DNA of 39,218 nt from contig JAKAMT010000001.1 in NCBI GenBank assembly GCA_021812705.1, positions 72,016 to 111,233 on the forward strand, given 5' to 3'. Source of the DNA: Bacteroidota bacterium (GTDB lineage: Bacteria; Bacteroidota; Ignavibacteria; Ignavibacteriales; Melioribacteraceae). Positions 32,447 to 39,218 of the stretch are shown here, piece after piece. Below the pieces are notes generated by a model that saw only the letters and a program-made list of their open reading frames with translations, had not been told where the DNA came from and ran no database searches. The stretch's first letter is position 1, and each line of letters begins with the position of its first letter. The position numbers and the translations under genes are program-made.

Positions 32447-32947
32447 ATGGCTGGCGCAGATGTAGGCGGCGATGGCGGACATAAAAAACAAAGAGGCAAA
32501 AGAAAACCGAAGAAGAGATTAAGTGTTCGTATAGACATGACTCCTTTGGTTGACGTTGCGTTTTTGCTGTTGACCTTTTTTATGTTGACTACGGTATTCC
32601 GCAAACCGCAAACTTTAGAAATAAATCTTCCGCCCGACAAGAAAGCAGAAGTCAAAATGGCGGAATCTAACCTGTTAACAATCAGGTGCGATGAACAGCT
32701 TAATTTATATTGGAATGTCGGATTTGAACTTCCCAAAAAGATTAAGTACACAGACATGAAAACTTTCTTTGCAACCAAGCAGAAAGAGAATCCTAAATTT
32801 GTAGTTCTCCTTAAGGTTGACAGAAAAGCAAAATATCATGCAATGATAGATCTGATAGATGAGTTGGCAGTTGCCCAATTGACCAAATATGTTTTGGCTC
32901 CAATTACCGATATAGATAAAAAAGAAATGTCAAAAGCAACCATCTAA
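32447..32947 (+). CDS. exbD: ExbD-family biopolymer transport protein (second copy)
   Basis: A 166-residue ExbD paralogue with a longer basic, Gly-rich N-terminus (MAGADVGGDGGHKKQRGKRK) before the same TM block RIDMTPLVDVAFLLLTFFML. Its periplasmic domain is shorter in similarity to the first copy, with NLPPDKKAEVKM and FVVLLKVDRKAKYH. Tandem ExbD pairs before TonB are common in Bacteroidota. AGGAG precedes the start. Confidence 0.93.
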   Translation: MAGADVGGDGGHKKQRGKRKPKKRLSVRIDMTPLVDVAFLLLTFFMLTTVFRKPQTLEINLPPDKKAEVKMAESNLLTIRCDEQLNLYWNVGFELPKKIKYTDMKTFFATKQKENPKFVVLLKVDRKAKYHAMIDLIDELAVAQLTKYVLAPITDIDKKEMSKATI

Positions 32948-32963
32948 GGATTGGAGAGAGAAA

Positions 32964-33725
32964 ATGTCAGAGACTAAGACTACAAAATCGAAAAACAACA
33001 ATACCGGGGTTTACGGAGCTTTTGAATTAAAAAGACTCTACCCCAGAAATTATTCCATCGGCGTGATGATTGCTGTTTTAATTCACCTGCTCGGTGTTAC
33101 TTCTTATTATGTTTATCAGGCAATGACGAGAGAGGATTTTGATAATATTCCGACTGTTTCTTTAAAAAAGTACAGCGAATTAGGACCGCCTCCCTCAATC
33201 ACAAACGAAGCTCCTCCGCAGATCGCTGTTTCCGGTCCGGTAGCGCCTCCGTCTGTGGGCGTTCCAGTTCCCGTGCCTGATGAAGAAGCACCGCCAGAAG
33301 CAACAATCCAATCGCAGCAGGAGATGAGTGCTCAGGCTTCACCTACATTGGGTGCGGATCTCGGCGCTGGCACGCAGATTCAGCAGGATATTAAAATTGA
33401 GCCTGAGCAAAAAGATCAGGATCCGGATATGGATAAGTTCGTAGCGTATGAAAAATCACCGGAGATGGTAGTTGCTAAAACTCCCGAATATCCTGAAGTT
33501 GCAAAACGCGCGGGCATTACCGGCAAAGTATATGTAAAAGTGCTTGTGGATAAAGAAGGTAAACCGAAAAGAGCAGTAGTAATTAAATCGGATTCCGAAT
33601 TGTTTAATCAGGCGGCTATTGATGCGGCAATGAAATCCGCATTCACTCCTGCAATTCAGAATCAGCATCCGATAGCTGTTTGGATCGTGTTGCCGTACAA
33701 GTTCCAGTTAAACGAAAACAACTAA
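32964..33725 (+). CDS. tonB: TonB energy transducer
   Basis: A 253-residue TonB. A cytoplasmic N-terminus (1-30) is followed by one TM helix (about 31-50, SIGVMIAVLIHLLGVTSYYVY, keeping the functionally key His), a Pro/Glu-rich periplasmic spacer (70-160, PPSITNEAPPQ, VPVPVPDEEAPPE) and a TonB_C domain (about 170-253: YPEVAKRAGITGKVYVKVLV, AIDAAMKSAFTPA). It couples the ExbB/ExbD motor to outer-membrane receptors, possibly including the one at 15553-17505. GGAGAG upstream; 16 bases after the second exbD. Confidence 0.93.
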   Translation: MSETKTTKSKNNNTGVYGAFELKRLYPRNYSIGVMIAVLIHLLGVTSYYVYQAMTREDFDNIPTVSLKKYSELGPPPSITNEAPPQIAVSGPVAPPSVGVPVPVPDEEAPPEATIQSQQEMSAQASPTLGADLGAGTQIQQDIKIEPEQKDQDPDMDKFVAYEKSPEMVVAKTPEYPEVAKRAGITGKVYVKVLVDKEGKPKRAVVIKSDSELFNQAAIDAAMKSAFTPAIQNQHPIAVWIVLPYKFQLNENN

Positions 33726-33738
33726 ATTGCAAACTGTA

Positions 33739-33933
33739 ATGAAATACCTGGCTTACGCCACGGGAACAGTTTTTTTAGTGCTGGGCGTTCTGATACTTTT
33801 TACGAACGTTTTTAGGATGGATCAACTCCCATATCAATTCAAATTGATGATGGGAGTTGTTCTTTCTCTTTATGGAATTTTTAGACTTTTGGCCACATTT
33901 TTTAAAAAACCTCCAAGAGATGAAAAAGAATAA
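33739..33933 (+). CDS. small two-helix membrane protein
   Basis: A 64-residue protein with two hydrophobic helices (about 4-25 and 33-56) and a basic/acidic tail (KKPPRDEKE). I use the ATG at 33739; an in-frame TTG at 33727 would add four residues, and neither has a clear Shine-Dalgarno. No family assigned. It lies between tonB and the PstS-like gene and overlaps the latter by 14 bases, so it is part of the operon and perhaps a conserved member of this module. Confidence 0.65.
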   Translation: MKYLAYATGTVFLVLGVLILFTNVFRMDQLPYQFKLMMGVVLSLYGIFRLLATFFKKPPRDEKE

Positions 33934-34780
33934 TCTTTTTTTTATCGCACCCATCCTCTTTGTGCTGATTTTCGGTTACGGATGCCAAGAGCGCAAGCTT
34001 TCCCCCATAAAAGGATCTTTAAAGTGTTATGTTGATGAATCGCTTTACAATGTGGTTAAAACGGCAAGAGATACTTTTGTTGTTCACTACAAAGAGAGCA
34101 AGATAGATCTTGTGACTGTTAAAGCAAGAGAGGGAATTGCCGCAATTCTAAATGACAGCGCAAGTATATTTATCAGCTCAAGAGATCTCAATGCGGAAGA
34201 AAAATCTTTCCTTGATAAAAAGAGATCCGAAATAAGAAGATTCAAATTCTGCTACGACGCAGTCGTTCCTTTTGTCCAGGAAAATGATTCAAAAGAAAAT
34301 ATTACTCTTATAGAAATTAAGAAAATTTTAAGCGGCGAAACCAAGGGGATAAATGTATTTGTCCCGGAGCACAATTCCGGAGTATACGAGTATCTTAAGA
34401 CAAAAGTGCTCGAGAACAAGGAACTCCAAAATGTTTCCATAGTTAAAAGCGAAGAAGAAGTAATTAACAAAGTAAAAAGCAGTAAAAAAAGTTTGGGATT
34501 TGTAGGGCTCAATAGTTTGGAAAATGTGAAGGGGATTAAAATTTTGGAAGTCGGTTCTAAAATAAGGAGTGACGGAGAAGTTCTCTATTACAAGCCGTAC
34601 GTAGCGTATCTTACTACGCAGACTTACCCCTTAGTTAGAACAACAACAATATTTATTAATGATTTTGGGATTGGTCTACCCGCGGGCTTTTCTACTTTTC
34701 TAACCAGTTATGAAGGCCAAAAACTGGTTTCTCAGAATAATCTGGGTCCCGCCACAGTTCCAGTAAAAATGGTTTATTAA
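33920..34780 (+). CDS. PstS-like phosphate-binding-domain lipoprotein
   Basis: A 286-residue exported protein. I start at the ATG at 33920 because it gives a proper lipoprotein-type N-terminus (MKKNNLFFIAPILFVLIFGYGC, C22); the ATG at 33857 would add a stretch overlapping the previous gene. The rest is a PBP-like type II fold related to PstS, with FISSRDLNAEE, FKFCYDAVVPFV and the ending PAGFSTFLTSYEGQKLV. No PstC/A/B transporter genes are near. In many Bacteroidota this gene follows tonB and precedes a TPR protein, so the role may be in the TonB motor complex rather than phosphate import (inference). Confidence 0.82.
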   Translation: MKKNNLFFIAPILFVLIFGYGCQERKLSPIKGSLKCYVDESLYNVVKTARDTFVVHYKESKIDLVTVKAREGIAAILNDSASIFISSRDLNAEEKSFLDKKRSEIRRFKFCYDAVVPFVQENDSKENITLIEIKKILSGETKGINVFVPEHNSGVYEYLKTKVLENKELQNVSIVKSEEEVINKVKSSKKSLGFVGLNSLENVKGIKILEVGSKIRSDGEVLYYKPYVAYLTTQTYPLVRTTTIFINDFGIGLPAGFSTFLTSYEGQKLVSQNNLGPATVPVKMVY

Positions 34781-34795
34781 ATCAACGGTGAGGAA

Positions 34796-36187
34796 ATGAA
34801 AAAACAGGCATTATTAATTTTTGGTATTTTTTTCGCAATCATCATTAACATATCGGCACAAAGCACTTTGAGCGATGGTGAAAAAGCGATCAAAAATAAG
34901 GACTATGATAAAGCGCTGGCTATAGCAAAAGAGTTTATCGATGCTAACAATACAGCCGACGCATTTAAACTGTTGATTCCGCTGGAACAAAAGGAATTGC
35001 AGAGCAAAAAATTATTTGAGTATATGGGCGATACATATGCAAAGATGAATGTAGGCGAAAACGCGATTCTCTATTATGCAAAAGCGGAAGCGCTGGACTC
35101 TCTTGATGTCAATCTCAAATTCAAAGCGGCAGAACTTCTTACAAAAGCCGAAAGATATAAAGAGGCCGTTAATACATATTTAAAGATCGCGCAGATTGAT
35201 CCTAAAAATTCAAAAGCTCTGTTAGAGGGAGCCACAATTCTTTATAAGGCAAAACTGTTTGCGGATGCTGCGGTTCTGTTTGAAAAATATCTGGCCTTAG
35301 AGAGCACAGAAGATGCGTATGTGAAAATTTCGAGGGCTTTTTTAGAAACAAAGAATTATGAAAAAACTTACCAGTATTCTACGGAAGGATTGAAGAAATA
35401 TTCCAATAATTCTACATTGAACAAAAATGCCGCCATCTCAGCCTTCGGGCTCCAAAAATTTGATGAAGCGGGAAAATTTTATTCAGCCGTACCCGATTCT
35501 GATATGACCGTAAGCGATCTTAAAAACGCAGGAAGAGCGTTTCAACAGGTAAGAGATGACGCTACGGCAATTAAATTCTATGAAAGAGTAATTAAAAAAG
35601 ACAGTACCCAGTCCAGTTTGTTCATGGATATGGGAAATAATTATTTGAGAAACAAAAACGATTCAATGGCTGTGAAATTTTACAAAGCCAAAATTGCAAC
35701 AGATCCAAAATTTGAGCCGGCGCACCGTTACCTCGGCTTCGCGTATTTTAATATGAAAAATTGGGAAGGCGCGCGGGAAGCTTTCAAAGAAGCGATTAAT
35801 ATTTCCGATACAACTTTTGTAACAAATTACTGGCTCGCACAGGTTTACAACAGAATGGATTCAACCGATCAGGCGGCCGAACAATATTCTAAAATTCTGA
35901 AACTCGCGGAAGGAAAAGAGAAGCAGTACAAAAATGAAATTCTTGAAGCGTCTGGATTCCTGGGACAGAGATATTTCACAAGAAAAAGTTACGCCGCAGC
36001 ACTTCCGCTTCTTTCTAAAGCGCTTCAGTTGAAACCGGGCGAATGGAGACTGATGGAGATGATGGGCGCCTGCTATCATCAGATGCAGAATTTTGATGAA
36101 GCAATTAAGTGGTACAGACAAGTTTTGAAACTAAACCCGAAGAGCGAAGTGGCCAAGAAAGGATTGAGAATGTTGAGCGCGGACTGA
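34796..36187 (+). CDS. TPR-repeat periplasmic protein
   Basis: A 463-residue protein with signal peptide (to NISAQ, about 22) and TPR repeats across nearly its whole length (for example YAKMNVGENAILYYAKAEAL, YKEAVNTYLKIAQIDPKNS, AHRYLGFAYFNMKNWEGARE, FDEAIKWYRQVLKLNPKSE). About ten repeats are likely. It is the last gene of the exbB operon, 15 bases after the PstS-like gene, with GAGG upstream of the start. As an all-helical scaffold it may hold parts of the envelope complex together; no catalytic residues are seen. Confidence 0.88.
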   Translation: MKKQALLIFGIFFAIIINISAQSTLSDGEKAIKNKDYDKALAIAKEFIDANNTADAFKLLIPLEQKELQSKKLFEYMGDTYAKMNVGENAILYYAKAEALDSLDVNLKFKAAELLTKAERYKEAVNTYLKIAQIDPKNSKALLEGATILYKAKLFADAAVLFEKYLALESTEDAYVKISRAFLETKNYEKTYQYSTEGLKKYSNNSTLNKNAAISAFGLQKFDEAGKFYSAVPDSDMTVSDLKNAGRAFQQVRDDATAIKFYERVIKKDSTQSSLFMDMGNNYLRNKNDSMAVKFYKAKIATDPKFEPAHRYLGFAYFNMKNWEGAREAFKEAINISDTTFVTNYWLAQVYNRMDSTDQAAEQYSKILKLAEGKEKQYKNEILEASGFLGQRYFTRKSYAAALPLLSKALQLKPGEWRLMEMMGACYHQMQNFDEAIKWYRQVLKLNPKSEVAKKGLRMLSAD

Positions 36188-36211
36188 TTCTGCGCTTATT
36201 CGAAAGAGATT

Positions 36212-36772
36212 ATGACAGATAAAGGAAAAAATACTTTCAATCCCTGGCACAGTGTAGGCTATGGAAACGATACGCCCAAAATAGTTAATGCTATAATCGA
36301 AATTCCCGAAGGGTCGAAAGCGAAGTATGAACTTGATAAAACGAGCGGTCTATTAAAATTAGACCGCGTTTTATTCTCTGCCGTTCATTATCCCGCTAAT
36401 TATGGTTTTATTCCGCGCACACTGAGCGATGATGAAGACCCGCTCGATATTCTTGTAATCTGTTCGGTTGAAGTCGATCCGCTGTGTCTGATTGAGGCTA
36501 AAGTGGTTGGCGTTATGGAGATGATAGATAATGAAGAAAAAGATGAAAAGATAATTGCCGTCGCAAAAAATGATTTATCCGTTAATTATATAGACGATCT
36601 CTCTAAAATGCCCCCTCACACGATGATACAATTGCAGAGATTTTTTGAAGATTATAAAAAGCTTGAGCATAAGAATGTAATAGTCGAAAAAATTGCAGGT
36701 AAAGAGGAAGCTTACTCGATAATTGAAGAAAGTATTAAGCGGTACGAGGATAAATACGGTAAAGAAATTTAA
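36212..36772 (+). CDS. ppa: inorganic pyrophosphatase (family I)
   Basis: A 186-residue soluble enzyme hydrolysing PPi to phosphate. Signatures include IEIPEGSKAKYELDK, YPANYGFIPRT and the metal-binding DDEDPLD (73-79; usually DGDPLD), followed by the conserved D near 116-118 and K in KKLEHK. All catalytic acidic residues are in place. It is the only evident housekeeping enzyme of the window. It follows the TPR gene by 24 bases and precedes a tiny membrane-protein gene by 15 bases, so it may be transcribed with either. Confidence 0.95.
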   Translation: MTDKGKNTFNPWHSVGYGNDTPKIVNAIIEIPEGSKAKYELDKTSGLLKLDRVLFSAVHYPANYGFIPRTLSDDEDPLDILVICSVEVDPLCLIEAKVVGVMEMIDNEEKDEKIIAVAKNDLSVNYIDDLSKMPPHTMIQLQRFFEDYKKLEHKNVIVEKIAGKEEAYSIIEESIKRYEDKYGKEI

Positions 36773-36787
36773 CCGAAAGGATTAAAA

Positions 36788-36931
36788 ATGGGGTTCAACC
36801 CGGAACAAAACGAACTTACAACCAACTTTAAAACTTCGCGTCTGATGGTGGTTCTTTATTCCATATTCGGATTCGCGGCGGTGATTATGACGGGACTTCT
36901 TCTTTTTTATATTTATAAAATTTTTAATTAA
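36788..36931 (+). CDS. 47-residue single-helix membrane protein
   Basis: A short frame starting ATG at 36788 with AAAGG seven bases upstream and ending TAA at 36929-36931. It encodes MGFNPEQNELTTNFKTSRLM, a hydrophobic helix (about 20-43) and a short basic end (YKIFN). Its position 15 bases after ppa, a good Shine-Dalgarno and a sensible membrane topology support it as real. No family recognised. Convergent with the APC permease gene (stop at 36950). Confidence 0.6.
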   Translation: MGFNPEQNELTTNFKTSRLMVVLYSIFGFAAVIMTGLLLFYIYKIFN

Positions 36932-36949
36932 ACACGCGCCGCGTTCTTT

Positions 36950-38380
36950 CTAAACTTCGGTAGGCGTACTTACAGATTTTCTCTCTTTATATTTCCAAAA
37001 CAGATACATTGGCAAACCTGCCGCTATAAGAATAAGTCCCATCATTGCGTTTGATGTGTCGGAAATTATCGAGTTCACAAGAAACATAAACGAAAATATT
37101 ACAAAAATAATAGGAGTGTAAGGATAGCCCCAGGTTTTATAAGGGCGTTCCGCATCGGGCATTTTTTTCCGAAGTATAAATACTCCTGCGGCGCCCAGCA
37201 TGTAAAACAGCCAAGCCGCAAAGATCACGTAATCTGTAATTGTGTCGAAAGATCCTGAAAGCACTAAAACGCAAGACCACACCCCCTGAACTATTAATGA
37301 AACATGAGGCGTTCCGTATTTCGGATGAACCTTTCCGAGGTCTTTAAAAAATAAATTTGCCCTGGCCATTGCAAACGGCACCCGCGCAGTAGCAAGGATG
37401 CTTCCGTTCAGCGCACCGAAAGTTGAAATTATCACGGCTATCGAAATCAAAGATGCGCCGCTGGAGCCAAAAATTTTTTCAGCGGCAGATGCCGCTACAA
37501 GGGGCGACTTTGCCATTTCATTTATAGGAAGAACGAATAAATAGGCTACATTAATTAAAACATATACGCCTATAACAATCAAAGTTCCCCATAAAAGACT
37601 TAGAGGAATATTGCGTTTAGGATTTTTTACTTCTCCGGATACGTAAGTGACGCTGTTCCAGGCATCGTAAGCCCAGAAAGCGCCTGCGAATGCAAGCCCT
37701 ATCATCGCTATAAGATTTTTTGTGTCGTGGTTTTGAATCGTGAATCCTGTATAAACGTTCGAAAAACTTCCGTTTCCCAGAAGGAGAAGAAACACAGAAA
37801 TAAGTATGATGGAGATGATTTTTATATAAGTAACAATTGTCTGAACTACGCCCCCAAAAATAACTCCGATATAATTTACTCCCGTCAGAAAAGCTATGCA
37901 TATAATTGCTACCGCCTTGGTTCCGAAATCCAAGAACGGATGAATATCGCCTACCATGGGAAGGTAGAATGCAAAGTCCTGCATATGCTGTGAGACTTGA
38001 GGATACTTAATAAAATATCCCAGATACTCTGCAAAGGCGTATGCAATAGCAGCCTGGCTTCCGGTTTGAATAACTGCAAGAATTGCCCAGCCGTAAAGGT
38101 ATGCGGTAAAATCGCCGTACATTTTTCTGAAGTATACATACTGCCCTCCGGTCGCGTCAATCATGCCGGAAACCTCGGCATTAATGAGGGCGCCGATGAA
38201 TGTAATCAATCCAGCGGCTATCCAGATGATTATAAGTAATTCGGGGGAGCCGAGCTGCTGAGCCATTGAAGATGGCTTGCGGAATATTCCCGATCCGATC
38301 ATCGATCCCGCTACAATCATAATGGTTGCGGTTAAAGATAATCCCCTTACAAGTTCTGTCTTTTTTATTTTTTCGGTCAT
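36950..38380 (-). CDS. APC-family amino acid permease
   Basis: A 476-residue transporter with about 12 helices. Near the N-terminus is the APC signature TIMIVAGSMIGSGIFRKPS (helix 1 with the GSGIF substrate/ion loop), then IDATGGQYVYFRKMYG, AYDAWNSVTYVSGEVKNPKRN and a C-terminal PYKTWGYPYTPIIF, all typical of the LAT/APC exchanger group. Substrate not readable; amino acids or polyamines are the family range. The gene is single on its strand, about 140 bases after the neighbouring minus-strand gene. Confidence 0.92.
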   Translation of the reverse strand: MTEKIKKTELVRGLSLTATIMIVAGSMIGSGIFRKPSSMAQQLGSPELLIIIWIAAGLITFIGALINAEVSGMIDATGGQYVYFRKMYGDFTAYLYGWAILAVIQTGSQAAIAYAFAEYLGYFIKYPQVSQHMQDFAFYLPMVGDIHPFLDFGTKAVAIICIAFLTGVNYIGVIFGGVVQTIVTYIKIISIILISVFLLLLGNGSFSNVYTGFTIQNHDTKNLIAMIGLAFAGAFWAYDAWNSVTYVSGEVKNPKRNIPLSLLWGTLIVIGVYVLINVAYLFVLPINEMAKSPLVAASAAEKIFGSSGASLISIAVIISTFGALNGSILATARVPFAMARANLFFKDLGKVHPKYGTPHVSLIVQGVWSCVLVLSGSFDTITDYVIFAAWLFYMLGAAGVFILRKKMPDAERPYKTWGYPYTPIIFVIFSFMFLVNSIISDTSNAMMGLILIAAGLPMYLFWKYKERKSVSTPTEV

Positions 38381-38519
38381 AGAGTGTTCTGTTTAAATTC
38401 CGCACAAAATAAGCAACTAAAAAGAAATCTCAAATGAAAAATTCTTTCTGATGCCGAAAAAATCCCAGCTTGAATTTATTAGCGACTCAGGAAGATCAAG
38501 TGATTAATGATTATGAAAT

Positions 38520-39218
38520 CTAATCTGCCCGGAGTCTTAATGAGAGATCTTTCAGCGAGGCTCTGCTTTCCATCAATTCCGGAATATATTCAACTGAAGT
38601 TATGAATGTCCACAAATAAGCAACGATTGAATAAATATTTCCCAATGAAAAATCATCCAAATCTATGGCAATATATAGTACGAAGAGAAAAATAAGGAGA
38701 AGTACAATTCTCATAATTCCGAAATTAATAGCACCCCATGAAGCAATTTTTTCCTGAAGTTTGGCCATGGACTGATAAATATTCTTCACTTTAGCGGATT
38801 CTTTTTCCGTAAAAACTTCGTAAACCTGTTCAAACTTATCATGCAGCTCGGTCTGAAGTTTAACAACATTTTTGCTGTAGAGCAGGCTGAGAATGATAAG
38901 AGGGATAGAGATAAGAAGGCAGACTCCTGAAATTTTCCAATCGAAAAACGATAAAGCAATAACTGCGCCGATGATAGCAATTGTTTGTTCGGCCAATTCA
39001 GGAACTCTGTATTGAACGAATGTGACATATTCATGCGACAGATGAGCGCGCCCTGCCATAACGGAACTTTCCAAACCGGATTTAATTCCATTTTCCGAAA
39101 TTGTGTGAACAAGGTCGACATATATTTTTTGGAATATGCGTGGCTCAAGTTTTCTTCTAATGGTTCCGCTTCCGGAATTGATCAGATATGCGGTTATCCA
39201 AAAAATGAGAGGAAAAAT
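38520..39218 (-). CDS. ABC-exporter-like transmembrane domain without ATPase (partial, 5' end off right edge)
   Basis: The frame is open to the right edge, giving the last 232 residues (stop TAG at 38520-38522). The visible part looks like the later half of an ABC exporter transmembrane domain: a long helix pair with FVQYRVPELAEQTIAIIGAV, FFDWKISGVCLLISIPLIIL, an extended cytoplasmic helix (KLQTELHDKFEQVYEVF) and two more helices (about MRIVLLLIFLFVLYIAI and NIYSIVAYLWTFITSV). It ends just after the region where an ATP-binding domain would begin, and no Walker motifs follow. This fits the stand-alone ABC six-transmembrane (ABC_membrane_3-like) family. Function unknown. Confidence 0.6.
   Translation of the reverse strand: MFPLIFWITAYLINSGSGTIRRKLEPRIFQKIYVDLVHTISENGIKSGLESSVMAGRAHLSHEYVTFVQYRVPELAEQTIAIIGAVIALSFFDWKISGVCLLISIPLIILSLLYSKNVVKLQTELHDKFEQVYEVFTEKESAKVKNIYQSMAKLQEKIASWGAINFGIMRIVLLLIFLFVLYIAIDLDDFSLGNIYSIVAYLWTFITSVEYIPELMESRASLKDLSLRLRAD

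Noticed and set aside
36933-36944. ACGCGCCGCGT palindrome between the small peptide and the permease gene
   Set aside because: Too short a stem and no U-tract for a terminator; likely chance.
1-39218. CRISPR array, tRNA or rRNA genes, insertion sequence, prophage
   Set aside because: No direct-repeat/spacer pattern, cloverleaf, transposase or phage gene was recognised anywhere in the window.

Overview
The window looks like a piece of an Ignavibacteria/Melioribacter-type genome, or a close relative in the Bacteroidota/Chlorobi (FCB) group. This is inferred from gene content, not from a marker gene. The pointers are a protein with a type-IX-secretion-style C-terminal domain, TonB/ExbB/two-ExbD machinery followed by a PstS-like lipoprotein and a TPR protein, an OMP beta-barrel, a VIT/VWA-like surface protein, many starts with weak Shine-Dalgarno sequences, and moderately AT-rich DNA. 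No rRNA, tRNA, CRISPR array or intact insertion sequence was seen.

Layout. (1) 1-2282: edge fragment, a doubtful secreted ORF, an RlpA-like protein, a long hairpin and an outer-membrane beta-barrel protein ending at a strong terminator. (2) 2290-4822, minus strand: OmpR-type regulator plus HAMP histidine kinase, preceded by a Lys/Ala/Glu repeat secreted protein whose terminator sits right in front of the regulator. (3) 5011-6054: Rrf2 repressor with three cysteines, coupled to a PH-domain/zinc-ribbon membrane protein. (4) 11094-6055, minus strand: a compact nitrite/NO operon with nirK (AniA-like lipoprotein fused to cytochrome c), nirV-like, SCO, RIC (ScdA/YtfE), a short heme-copper-oxidase-I-like membrane protein and a methyltransferase. 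(5) 11293-15491: a ferredoxin-like protein divergent from a NapH-like membrane ferredoxin - nrfH - nrfA operon. (6) 15553-17854: TonB-dependent receptor and DHWC cupin. (7) 18167-23407: fucose-isomerase-like enzyme, VIT/VWA-like sorted protein, PEGA lipoprotein, PfkB sugar kinase. (8) 26202-23413: large propeller/phosphoesterase protein; then an EamA transporter and a half-size TauE/SafE protein. (9) 27713-30883: KinB-like kinase and an NtrC/AlgB-like regulator with a GAFTNA loop. (10) 31163-36187: ExbB-ExbD-ExbD-TonB-small membrane protein-PstS-like-TPR operon, then pyrophosphatase and a 47-residue membrane peptide. (11) 38380-38520: APC permease and, at the right edge, an ABC-type transmembrane domain without a visible ATPase.

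How the genes fit together. The centre of the window is a nitrite hub. NirK would make NO from nitrite. NrfA, fed by NrfH and probably by the NapH-like protein, would reduce nitrite to ammonium. SCO and NirV fit copper-enzyme maturation, RIC fits repair of NO-damaged iron centres, and the Rrf2 protein has the cysteine pattern of an Fe-S, NsrR-like sensor. No complete NO reductase is visible; the short oxidase-I-like protein in the operon is the most unusual member. The second theme is envelope energy transduction: the TonB module lies directly downstream of a two-component system, with a candidate -24/-12 promoter and a cluster of TGAAAT half-sites between them.
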